A stretch of 15,557 nucleotides of DNA, taken from an uncultured Clostridia bacterium (GTDB lineage: Bacteria > Bacillota > Clostridia > Oscillospirales > Ruminococcaceae). Location: contig CALGTU010000046.1 in NCBI GenBank assembly GCA_937901465.1, positions 1-15,557 on the forward strand. Direction: 5' to 3'. Below are positions 1-7,399 of the stretch, piece after piece. The notes beneath the pieces are model-generated. The model was given only the letters and a program-made list of their open reading frames with translations, made no database searches and was not told the origin of the DNA. The stretch's first letter is position 1, and the number at the start of each line of letters is the position of its first letter. A program made the translations under genes and the position numbers.

Positions 1-157
1 CACGTGTTCGCCCATGAATTGTTATTGCAGATATTCCATTTCTTTCTGCTATTTTTGCTAATTCACAAGCCACTATATTCTCATTATCCCACCCTTTTCT
101 AAACTTTAATGTTACAGGCACTTTTGAATTTGCAACAACAGCTTTTATAATTTCTTT
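1..157 (-). CDS. Fragment of tRNA-dihydrouridine synthase (Dus family), both ends missing
   Basis: Dus enzymes use FMN and NADPH to reduce uridine to dihydrouridine in tRNA. Reading the minus strand from about base 157 to base 1 gives an open frame containing EIIKAVVANSKVPVTLKFRKG, then WDNENIVACELAKIAERNG, then ISAITIHGRTR. The KVPVT(L/V)K.RKGW segment and the A(I/L)T(I/V)HGRTR motif are hallmarks of the DusB/Dus TIM barrel around its phosphate- and flavin-binding strands. The 3' end runs off the window. The 5' half is missing because rlmN sequence in a different frame replaces it upstream. No start codon or ribosome binding site belongs to this fragment. Family identity is clear from the motifs; which Dus subtype it is cannot be settled. 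The abrupt junction makes an assembly chimera at least as likely as a real broken gene. Confidence 0.8.
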
Positions 158-1040
158 CTTTAATCTTATTAACGGGAATGATATTCACATGACAATTCAT
201 TCCGCGAAGAAGAGAGATAAGTTCGTTTGCGGTTTCTTTACTGTCGTTGACGCCGTTTATAAGGGCGTATTCAAAAGAAATTCTTCTGCCTGTTTTCTTT
301 ATGTAGCTCTTACAAGCAGAGATGAGTTCTGTTATATCATATTTATTATTTACGGGCATAATTTCGCTACGCTGTTTATTATTGGCAGCATGGAGAGAAA
401 TAGACAAGGTAAGCCCGAATTTATGTTCTGAAAGGTCGTTTATTCTGTCAACAAGCCCGCAGGTTGAAAGAGAAAGATGACGAAGACTCATATTGTTTCC
501 TTCGGGGCAAGAAACGAGATTCAGAAATTTTATTACGTTATCGTAATTATCAAGTGGTTCGCCTATTCCCATCATAACAATGCTTGAGATTTTTCTTTTG
601 CTGTCTTTTTCGGCGGTATAAATCTGAGAAAGCATTTCAGACGGAGTTAAGTTTCTTTTGAAACCTGCTATTGTTGAAGCACAGAATTTACACCCCATTT
701 TGCAACCAACCTGAGTTGAAATACAGATACTGTCGCCATGGTGATAATCCATTAAAACGGTTTCTATATGGTTGCCATCGGAAAGTTCATAAAGATATTT
801 TATTGTTCCGTCAATTTTGGAACAAAGTTTTCTTACTATTTTAAGTTCTGTTATTTCAAAGTTTTCGGAAAGTTTTAAGCGAAGGTCGGAAGAAAGGTTT
901 GTCATAAGAGAAAAATCAGATACTCTTTTTATATGGAACCATTCGAAAATCTGCTTTGCACGGAACTTTTTTTCGCCCATATCCAAAAGTGCAGTTTCAA
1001 GTTCTGAAAGACTCATAGAAAGAATATCAAGTTTTTCCAT
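99..1040 (-). CDS. rlmN: 23S rRNA/tRNA adenine-C2 methyltransferase RlmN, C-terminally truncated
   Basis: RlmN is a radical SAM enzyme that methylates C2 of A2503 in 23S rRNA and of A37 in some tRNAs. The 313-residue frame has the N-terminal accessory domain (about 1-90), the methyl-accepting cysteine region and the cluster motif in CISTQVGCKMGCKFCAST (C106, then C113, C117, C120), MGIGEPLDN at 157-165 for SAM binding, and SLHAAN near 215-220. Homology stops at about residue 299 (PVNKIKERNYK). The last 14 or so residues are an out-of-frame reading of Dus sequence. The missing tail, roughly 30 residues in the family, normally carries the second catalytic cysteine (C355 in E. coli), so the product as written should be inactive. 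The ATG start has a GGAGGG encoded by the final codons of rsmB, 2 bases upstream of the gene, which suggests tight coupling. Confidence 0.9.
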   Translation of the reverse strand: MEKLDILSMSLSELETALLDMGEKKFRAKQIFEWFHIKRVSDFSLMTNLSSDLRLKLSENFEITELKIVRKLCSKIDGTIKYLYELSDGNHIETVLMDYHHGDSICISTQVGCKMGCKFCASTIAGFKRNLTPSEMLSQIYTAEKDSKRKISSIVMMGIGEPLDNYDNVIKFLNLVSCPEGNNMSLRHLSLSTCGLVDRINDLSEHKFGLTLSISLHAANNKQRSEIMPVNNKYDITELISACKSYIKKTGRRISFEYALINGVNDSKETANELISLLRGMNCHVNIIPVNKIKERNYKSCCCKFKSACNIKV

Positions 1041-1042
1041 GG

Positions 1043-2359
1043 CTACCTTACCCTCCTTATCTTTGATATGAAAAATCCATCTCCCCCGAAATGACAGGGG
1101 AAAATTGTTGCGTTATATTTTCCGAAAGGCTCTCCCATTTCTGACAAAACGGGAACGCCCTCAAAATCTTTATTATTTTCTAAAAATTTATCTATTACAT
1201 TATCGTTTTCGTCTCTTGAAAGAGAACATGTTGAATAAACAAGCTCTCCTCCGACTTTGAGATACTTTGATGCATTCTGAAGAATTTTAAGCTGAATTTC
1301 GGGAAGACGCTCGGTTTCTTTAAGGGATTTGTATTTTATCTCGGGTTTTTTAGAGATTACCCCGTAACCTGCGCAGACAACATCGCATAAAATCTTATCC
1401 GCCATTGGTATTGTTTCATCGAATACAGTAGCATCTGACACCCTTGCTTTTACAGATGTGAGAGAAAGTCTTTCAGCACCGTTTTTTATAAGTTTCACGC
1501 GGTTTTCGTGAAGGTCAAAAGCAAGGATTTCTCCCTTATTTTCCATAATCTCGGCTATGGTAAAGGTTTTTCCGCCCGGAGCAGAGCAGACATCTAAAAC
1601 TATATCGCCACTTTCAGCTCCGAGTGCTTTTGCACAGAGTTGAGATGCGATATCCTGAACATGAAAGTAACCTTTTTTATAGAGTGGATTATTTTCTATT
1701 CCTGAAAAAGATGAGGATATAACGCAATGAGGGAGTATTTCGGATTTAACACATTCAATTCCCATAGATTTCATTTCTGAAATGAAATCATCATCAGAAA
1801 TTTTTGTATTATTGACACGCATTGTTATATTATTTTCATCGGCATCAAAACCTATGAGAATTTTTTCTGTTTCTTCTTTGCCGTAGTCTTTTATCCATTT
1901 TGAGATAAGTTCAGAAGGAACGGAATATTTTACTGAAAGAGCAGAGATTTCATCTTTCGGCAAAGAAAAAGTTTTATCGTTTCTTATGAAGTTACGAAGG
2001 ATTGCGTTTACCATTCCCTTTGCGCTGGATTTTGAAAATTCAGACGCAAGTTTAACGCTTTCATTAACGGCAGCATTATCGGGAACGGAAGGCATATAGA
2101 GAAGCTGATACACTCCCGTTCTTAAAATCATAAGAATTTCTTTATCGAGTTTTGAAATAGGTTTTGAAAGATAAGAAGAAATGATATAATCAAGGGTTAT
2201 CTTTTTTTCAATCGTCCCGTAAAAAAGTCGGCTTGTAAATTTCTTGTCGGAATCCGAAAGTTCTGAAAAAGAACGTTCGTTATCAAGGATGATATTTGAA
2301 TACGCTCCCTTCTCGACACGCAAAAGAAGTTTTACAGCGACATTTCTTGCTGACGGCAT
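1043..2359 (-). CDS. rsmB: 16S rRNA m5C967 methyltransferase RsmB (Sun/Fmu)
   Basis: RsmB transfers a methyl group from SAM to C5 of cytosine 967 in 16S rRNA. The 438 residues, a usual length, show an N-terminal NusB-like helical domain (about 1-130: ARNVAVKLLLRVEKGAYSN and the VNAILRNFIR helix). A Rossmann methyltransferase domain follows, with motif I VLDVCSAPGGK at 254-264 for SAM, a motif IV-like CDVVCAG with Cys329, KPEIK at 338-342, and motif VI YSTCSL with the presumed nucleophile Cys378. The usual Pro before the motif IV cysteine (DxPCSG) is Val here, while the cysteine itself is kept. The ATG lies 10 bases after GGAGG, and the gene starts 21 bases after fmt ends. It sits in the conserved fmt-rsmB-rlmN order. 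Confidence 0.95.
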   Translation of the reverse strand: MPSARNVAVKLLLRVEKGAYSNIILDNERSFSELSDSDKKFTSRLFYGTIEKKITLDYIISSYLSKPISKLDKEILMILRTGVYQLLYMPSVPDNAAVNESVKLASEFSKSSAKGMVNAILRNFIRNDKTFSLPKDEISALSVKYSVPSELISKWIKDYGKEETEKILIGFDADENNITMRVNNTKISDDDFISEMKSMGIECVKSEILPHCVISSSFSGIENNPLYKKGYFHVQDIASQLCAKALGAESGDIVLDVCSAPGGKTFTIAEIMENKGEILAFDLHENRVKLIKNGAERLSLTSVKARVSDATVFDETIPMADKILCDVVCAGYGVISKKPEIKYKSLKETERLPEIQLKILQNASKYLKVGGELVYSTCSLSRDENDNVIDKFLENNKDFEGVPVLSEMGEPFGKYNATIFPCHFGGDGFFISKIRRVR

Positions 2360-2380
2360 AAAAGATTTACCTCCGTAAAA

Positions 2381-3316
2381 TTATGAGAGTTTTGTTCCCT
2401 TTTCTATCTTGTTTCCTCTTAAATAATCGGCGGTTTTCATTCTCTTTCCGCCTTCTGCCTGAATTTCATCAACGGCAATACCATTGTTATCTCCGCAACA
2501 AATGATGAATTTATCGGCATCAACAATCTCTCCCGCTGTTCCTTTAACATTTTCTACAATATGTGATTTATAAATCTTTATACGCTTTTCACACATAGTA
2601 GCAGTTGCGCAAGGCCAGTCTGAAAGTCCTCTTATCTGGTTATGGATTTCTCTTGCACTCTTGTTAAAATCAATAGGACACATATCTTTTGTGAGCATAG
2701 GAGAATAAGAGCTTTCGTCATCATTCTGTTTTACGGGAGTTACATTATTATTCTTTATAGCATCGATAGTTTCGATTAAAAGTTCTGCGCCTATTAAAGA
2801 TAGGCGGTCGTGAAGTTCTGATGCAGTTTCGTTTTCGCCGATTTCTGTTGACTTTTTCATCAACATATCGCCTGTATCAAGACCTTCTGCCATGAGCATT
2901 GTTGTTACGCCTGTTTCTTTTTCGCCGTTCAAAACGCTCCACTGGATAGGGCCTGCGCCACGATATTTAGGAAGAAGTGATGCATGGACATTCATACAAT
3001 AAAGCTTGGGAACATCTAAAACTTCTTTAGGAAGAATCTTTCCGTAAGCAACAACTACGATAAGGTCGGGCGAAAGTTCTTTCAAAGTTTTAAGAGCGTT
3101 TTCAGCATCTTCACCTTTTTTAAGGCTGTTAGGCTGAAAAACGGGAATTCCGTTTTCTTCTGCCAAAACCTTTACGGGCGGGGGTGTGAGTTTATAGCCT
3201 CTTCCCTTTGGTTTATCAGGCTGTGTGAAAACGCCTGTTACTTTATTATCGCTGTCTATGAGTGCTTTAAGGCAGGGAACGGCAAAATCGGGTGTTCCCA
3301 TAAAAACTATGTTCAT
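2381..3316 (-). CDS. fmt: Methionyl-tRNA formyltransferase
   Basis: Fmt formylates Met-tRNAi using 10-formyl-tetrahydrofolate, providing fMet-tRNA for initiation; def, just upstream, removes the formyl group later. I place the start at the ATG at 3316 (311 residues, MNIVFMGTPDFAVP), which has GGAGG 7 bases upstream and is the family N-terminus. A longer frame from TTG at 3331 would swallow that ribosome binding site. Visible signatures are the N-terminal MGTPDFAVP strand, PDKPKGRG, NVHASLLPKYRGAGPIQ with catalytic Asn109 and His111, and GLDTGDM with the catalytic Asp near 147. A C-terminal OB-like tRNA-binding domain starts at about residue 205. The gap to def is 18 bases and to rsmB 21 bases, consistent with one transcript. 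Confidence 0.96.
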   Translation of the reverse strand: MNIVFMGTPDFAVPCLKALIDSDNKVTGVFTQPDKPKGRGYKLTPPPVKVLAEENGIPVFQPNSLKKGEDAENALKTLKELSPDLIVVVAYGKILPKEVLDVPKLYCMNVHASLLPKYRGAGPIQWSVLNGEKETGVTTMLMAEGLDTGDMLMKKSTEIGENETASELHDRLSLIGAELLIETIDAIKNNNVTPVKQNDDESSYSPMLTKDMCPIDFNKSAREIHNQIRGLSDWPCATATMCEKRIKIYKSHIVENVKGTAGEIVDADKFIICCGDNNGIAVDEIQAEGGKRMKTADYLRGNKIEKGTKLS

Positions 3317-3334
3317 ATTCTTCCTCCGCAAAGA

Positions 3335-3805
3335 TTATTCCATTTCATCGGGATCGACATATTCATCGACAAGTTCTGTGAAAAGATGACCGTTTAAGTG
3401 GTCGATTTCATGGCAGGCTGCTCTGCATGAAAGGTCTGAAAGAGAAACTTCGAAAAACTCTCCGTTTCTGTTCTGTGCTTTAACAACACACTTTTTAGGT
3501 CTTTTTACATAGCCGAAAACATTGGGGCATGAAAGGCAACCTTCTATTTCACGCTGTCTTCCTGTTTTCTTTATGATAACGGGATTTATGAGTTCGAGAT
3601 AGGGTTCACCGTCTTCAATAAGAATGAGAGCAATTCTTCTGATTATGCCGACCTGTGGTGCTGCAAGACCAGCGCCATTGGAGTCTCTTAAAGTTTCGTG
3701 CATATCATCGAGAAGTGCCCATAATTTTTCGTTGAATTCAGTTACGGGTTTACAGTTTTTGTTTAAGATTTCATCGCCTTTTTTAACGATATTTCTTATA
3801 GCCAT
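3335..3805 (-). CDS. def: Peptide deformylase
   Basis: This metalloenzyme removes the formyl group from nascent N-terminal methionine. All three family motifs are present in 156 residues: GAGLAAPQVG at 44-53, EGCLS at 88-92 (Cys90 as metal ligand) and HEIDH at 132-136 (His132 and His136 as ligands, Glu133 catalytic). The length and the clean EGCLS motif fit a bacterial PDF. CRAACHEIDH has an extra cysteine just before the HExxH motif, probably of no consequence. The ATG start has GGAGG 7 bases upstream. It lies 15 bases after priA ends and 18 bases before fmt, the usual def-fmt pairing in Firmicutes. Confidence 0.97.
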   Translation of the reverse strand: MAIRNIVKKGDEILNKNCKPVTEFNEKLWALLDDMHETLRDSNGAGLAAPQVGIIRRIALILIEDGEPYLELINPVIIKKTGRQREIEGCLSCPNVFGYVKRPKKCVVKAQNRNGEFFEVSLSDLSCRAACHEIDHLNGHLFTELVDEYVDPDEME

Positions 3806-3820
3806 TTTTATTCCTCCGTA

Positions 3821-6271
3821 TTAAAGACCTATATCTCCGTTGATATCAATATAAATTGAAACATTGGAGAAGTTTTTATATTCAAACATCCGCGCATAGA
3901 CTTTACTGATATAATCCCTGAAACACTTTGTGTTCTTTGTTTTTATAATAAGTTTATAGCGGTATTTTCCGTTTATTCTTCCGAGTATTGCCTTTGAAGG
4001 CCCTAAAACTCTCATCGGGAAATCGGGAGTTATTTCGGAAAGTTGTCTTGCCATTTCATCGGCAAAGATTTTTGATGCGCTTTCAGCATCTTTTTCTATC
4101 AGTGAAGAAAATCCGACAACGCATATATCACAGAAAGGCGGATATATAAGCGCTTTTCTCACTGCTATTTCCTGTTTATATAAACCTTCGTAATTCTGTT
4201 CTGCTGCAAGGTTTAAAACATAATGGTCAGGAACGAATGTCTGTAAAATCGCTCTGCCGTGTTTTTCGCCTCTTCCGCTTCTTCCGACAACCTGAGTTAT
4301 AAGAGAAAATGTTCTTTCATATCCTCTGAAATCGCCTGAAAAGAGCGCTTTATCAACAGATATTACGCCGACGAGTGTTACATTGGGAAAATCAAGTCCC
4401 TTTGCTATCATCTGGGTTCCTATCATGATATCATACTTACCCTCTGAAAACTCTTTGAACTTATTTTCATAAGAATAGCGGGAATAAGTTGTATCGGTAT
4501 CCATACGAAGAATTTTAGCATCGGGGAAAAGTTCAGAAAGTTCATCTTCGACTTTTTGTGTTCCGAGTCCCATTTTCTTCATATGGTCGTGTCCGCATGC
4601 CTCACACTTTTCTTCAAAAGGTTTCTGATATCCGCAATAATGACATATGACTGTTCCGTTGGTTTTATGGTAGGTCATAGGGATATTACAGTTAGGACAG
4701 GAAAGTGGTTCGCGACACACGGGACAGCTGATGTAGGTATGGTATCCCCTTCTGTTTAAAAGAAGGATTGTCTGTTCGCCATGTTCTAAATTATAGTTTA
4801 TTTCTTCGCATAGTGTATCGCTGAAATTTGATATATTGCCGGATGATATCTCATCGCCCATATCAACTATTTTAACATCAGGCAGGACAGAACCTGTGTA
4901 TCTGTCCTTCATTTTTATGAGTGAAAAACGGTTTTCCTCTGCAAAATAAAAGCTTTCAACAGACGGAGTTGCCGAAGCCATAACAAGAACACTGTTATGT
5001 ATTCCGCATCTTTTTATCGCAACATCGCGGGCATGATAACGCGGAGACATTTCGGATTTATAGGTGCGTTCGTCTTCTTCGTCCATGATTATAAGTCCGA
5101 TATCAGAGAGAGGTGCGAAAACAGCACTTCTTGTTCCGATAACTATTTTTGCATCGCCGTTTTGTATTCTCTTGTATTCGTTCATTCTCTGTGAAAGAGA
5201 AAGATTGCTATGAAGTACTGCTACAGTATCGCCGAAAAGCGACTGAAAGCGGTTTACTGTCTGTGGTGTGAGTGAAATCTGTGGGATAAGGAGAATAACA
5301 TTCTTTCCGAGAGAAAGAGTGTATTCAATGAGTTTTATGAAAACCGATGTTTTTCCACTTCCCGTCACTCCGAAAAGTAACGCACCCGCAGGTTTGTTTT
5401 TGTCAATCATAGCAGAAATGTCAGAAAACGCATTCTGCTGTTCATTTGAAAGAATAATATCCTCAGGGCTTTCTGTTGCTACCGCATCGCTCGGCAGAAT
5501 GACTTCGTATTCATACTCTGTGAGAATACCCTTTTTCAACATATTCTTTACGGTAGTTTCTGATATATTGCAAAGGTAGCAGAGTTCTTTCGCTGAAGCA
5601 CATTCGTTTTCAGAAAGAACTTCTGCGACTTTTTTCTGCTTAGGGGTAAGTTCCGCCTTTATTTCGCCCGAAAGATATTCTTCTGAAAGGCGGAATGTTA
5701 CAAGGGTATTATCTTTGATTTTACGTTTTACCCTATCAAGTTCGATGATGACATCTTTATCGATAAGGGCGTTGACGATATTCTGTTTTGAACGATTTGA
5801 TGTGGTATCAAGAAGAATATCAAATTCTTTCTGATTCTTGCATGTTTTAAGTGATGAAAGAAGATTGTTTTCTTCATCGCTAAGAACAATGTCTTCGGGG
5901 ATATTATCAGAAAGCTGATATTTTCTTTCAAAATTAACACTGAGTGCTGAGGGGATAAGGCATCTGAGAGCGTCGAAATAGGTGCATAAAGTTGTTTCTT
6001 TGAGCCATAAGAGAAGACAAAGCATTTCGTCTGAAAGAAGAGGTGTTTCGTCTATAACCGAAGTTATCGGTTTCAGTTTTGAAACATCGCCGTTTCTTAT
6101 ATCAACAACGAGAGCTACGCGTTTTCTGTTACCATTTCCGAAAGGAACAAGCACTCTTTTTCCTTTAATATTATCGTCGTTTATATCATGCGGAAGCTTA
6201 TAACTGTAAAGCTTATCATAGCCATAAACCGTTCCGCTCACGGCGATATCAAGTATCAATCCGACACTCAC
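3821..6271 (-). CDS. priA: Primosomal protein N' (replication restart helicase PriA)
   Basis: PriA recognises stalled or abandoned forks and reloads the replicative helicase. The 816-residue product has an N-terminal 3'-end-binding and winged-helix region (about 1-270), Walker A GVTGSGKT at 301-308, motif II DEED at 397-400, PRYHARD at 410-416, and SATPS (433-437). A zinc-binding insertion holds eight cysteines in four CxxC pairs between 516 and 559. Motif V IGTQMIAKGLDFP and motif VI ITQVVGRSGRG follow near 618-668. Motif II is DEEH in most PriA proteins; here the last position is Asp, a visible deviation. The start is GTG, 20 bases after rpoZ, preceded by GGGGGAAATAAGG. coaBC, often just upstream in this operon, is absent. 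The fold and all other helicase motifs are intact, so I expect a working protein. Confidence 0.96.
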   Translation of the reverse strand: MSVGLILDIAVSGTVYGYDKLYSYKLPHDINDDNIKGKRVLVPFGNGNRKRVALVVDIRNGDVSKLKPITSVIDETPLLSDEMLCLLLWLKETTLCTYFDALRCLIPSALSVNFERKYQLSDNIPEDIVLSDEENNLLSSLKTCKNQKEFDILLDTTSNRSKQNIVNALIDKDVIIELDRVKRKIKDNTLVTFRLSEEYLSGEIKAELTPKQKKVAEVLSENECASAKELCYLCNISETTVKNMLKKGILTEYEYEVILPSDAVATESPEDIILSNEQQNAFSDISAMIDKNKPAGALLFGVTGSGKTSVFIKLIEYTLSLGKNVILLIPQISLTPQTVNRFQSLFGDTVAVLHSNLSLSQRMNEYKRIQNGDAKIVIGTRSAVFAPLSDIGLIIMDEEDERTYKSEMSPRYHARDVAIKRCGIHNSVLVMASATPSVESFYFAEENRFSLIKMKDRYTGSVLPDVKIVDMGDEISSGNISNFSDTLCEEINYNLEHGEQTILLLNRRGYHTYISCPVCREPLSCPNCNIPMTYHKTNGTVICHYCGYQKPFEEKCEACGHDHMKKMGLGTQKVEDELSELFPDAKILRMDTDTTYSRYSYENKFKEFSEGKYDIMIGTQMIAKGLDFPNVTLVGVISVDKALFSGDFRGYERTFSLITQVVGRSGRGEKHGRAILQTFVPDHYVLNLAAEQNYEGLYKQEIAVRKALIYPPFCDICVVGFSSLIEKDAESASKIFADEMARQLSEITPDFPMRVLGPSKAILGRINGKYRYKLIIKTKNTKCFRDYISKVYARMFEYKNFSNVSIYIDINGDIGL

Positions 6272-6291
6272 CCTTATTTCCCCCGATTAAA

Positions 6292-6543
6292 TTATTCTTC
6301 CTTTGATTTCTGAAGTGAAGGGTCTTCTACAAATCTGCATTTGCCTGAAGCAAATTCAGCAACTGAAACCTTAACGGGTGAAATGAATTCTGTTGCCTGC
6401 TGTTTTACAGTTTTTTCTTCAGAATCCTTGGGTTTGTTGAGCATTTCATCTGATATTTCTCTCGCTCTTTTCGCTACTGCTACTACGAGTGAGTAGTAAC
6501 TTTCGTCCTTTGTGATAAGCTGTGATATTGCTGGTCTAAGCAT
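6292..6543 (-). CDS. rpoZ: DNA-directed RNA polymerase omega subunit
   Basis: Omega assists assembly and stability of the beta' subunit. The 83-residue product has the Rpb6/omega core: MLRPAISQL, then SYYSLVVAVAKRAREI (about 16-31) with the conserved R-x-R/A-R-E-I helix, followed by a variable acidic/basic linker and the family tail segment KPVxxAxxE-like (PVKVSVAEFASGKCRF, about 56-71). Its ATG overlaps the end of gmk by 8 bases, and its ribosome binding site (AGAGGTG) lies inside gmk, so translation is probably coupled. The gmk-rpoZ pairing is a standard Firmicutes and general bacterial arrangement and supports the call despite the short length. Confidence 0.92.
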   Translation of the reverse strand: MLRPAISQLITKDESYYSLVVAVAKRAREISDEMLNKPKDSEEKTVKQQATEFISPVKVSVAEFASGKCRFVEDPSLQKSKEE

Positions 6544-7147
6544 TATTGAGCACCTCTCTGATAGTATTTTTTTGTCTTTTTAATGTGCATCTTTCTGCAC
6601 GGATTATCGCTTTTAAATCATCAATAGCAGTTTCAAGTTCGCCGTTGATGAATGTGTAGTCATAGTTTTCTGCCATTTTGATTTCACCGCTTGCTTTTGA
6701 AACACGTTTTTCTATGACTTCTTCTGTTTCTGTTCCTCTTTTATGTAATCTTCTTCTGAGTTCGTTTATGGAAGGCGGAAGAATGAAAACAAGGAGTGCC
6801 TCGGGGAAATTTTTCTTGACTATCATAGCACCCTGTACTTCGATTTCAAGAATTACATCTTTTCCCTCGTTGAGTTTTTCTTCAACAAATTTACGGGGAG
6901 TTCCGTAATAGTTATCACAGAACTGGGCATATTCAAGCATTCCGTCATTATCGGCAAGATTTTTGAATTCGTCAACTGTCATAAAATGATAGTTGACACC
7001 GTCGATTTCGCCGGGGCGTGGATTTCTTGTTGTTGCTGAAACGGAATAGCAGAAATTATCATCTTTTAGAATTTCGGCAAGGATTGTTCCCTTTCCGCAT
7101 CCCGCAGGGGCCGAAACTACTATTAACATTCCTCTGTCAGTTGCCAT
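6536..7147 (-). CDS. gmk: Guanylate kinase
   Basis: Gmk phosphorylates GMP to GDP with ATP, feeding GTP and (p)ppGpp pools. I choose the ATG at 7147 (203 residues, MATDRGMLIVV), which sits 6 bases after AGGAGG. Another ATG two codons earlier directly abuts that motif, and a longer frame from 7177 has no better signal. The P-loop is SAPAGCGKGT at 12-21; the family usually reads SGPSGxGK, so the Gly to Ala change at the second position is notable, while the GK(G/S)T core is intact. The GMP-binding segment SVSATTRNPRPGE at 35-47 and the IEVQGA strand of the GMP domain are present. It overlaps remA by 11 bases and rpoZ by 8, giving a tightly coupled trio. Confidence 0.95.
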   Translation of the reverse strand: MATDRGMLIVVSAPAGCGKGTILAEILKDDNFCYSVSATTRNPRPGEIDGVNYHFMTVDEFKNLADNDGMLEYAQFCDNYYGTPRKFVEEKLNEGKDVILEIEVQGAMIVKKNFPEALLVFILPPSINELRRRLHKRGTETEEVIEKRVSKASGEIKMAENYDYTFINGELETAIDDLKAIIRAERCTLKRQKNTIREVLNNA

Positions 7148-7388
7148 TTTCATCCTCCTCGTTGAATCTTCCGGCAAGCGATTCGGGCTGAACGGAAGAA
7201 AGGATTATATGTTCACTTTCCATGATGACAACGGCTCTTGTTTTTCGGCCGTAAGTAGCATCGATAAGTGTTCCTTTTTCTTTAGCCTCCTGAATGACAC
7301 GCTTTATGGGTGCTGATTCGGGAGAAACTATTGCAACAAGTTTTTCTGAAGAAATCATATTTCCGAAGCCTATGCTTATAAGTTTCAA
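7137..7388 (-). CDS. remA: RemA family DNA-binding regulator (DUF370)
   Basis: In Bacillus subtilis RemA is a ring-forming DNA-binding protein that activates biofilm matrix and osmoprotection genes; in Clostridia its targets are largely unknown. The 83-residue product is nearly all conserved core: ISIGFGNMISSEKLVAIVSP, then ESAPIKRVIQEAKEKGTLID, ATYGRKTRAVVIMES, and VQPESLAGRF. It starts with TTG at 7388, 8 bases after AGGAGG; the match to family N-termini (M-x-x-I-x-IGFGN) supports this start. It is 11 bases downstream of yicC and overlaps gmk by 11 bases. The yicC-remA-gmk-rpoZ order is strongly conserved in Firmicutes, which makes the identification secure even though the function here is inferred. 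Confidence 0.95.
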   Translation of the reverse strand: MKLISIGFGNMISSEKLVAIVSPESAPIKRVIQEAKEKGTLIDATYGRKTRAVVIMESEHIILSSVQPESLAGRFNEEDENGN

Positions 7389-7399
7389 AAAAATTCCTC

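Noticed and set aside
99..140. Cysteine-rich tail (SCCCKFKSAC) at the end of the RlmN frame as a new metal-binding motif
   Set aside because: The same bases read in the next frame give a convincing Dus sequence, so the cysteines are an out-of-frame artefact and do not replace the family's catalytic cysteine.
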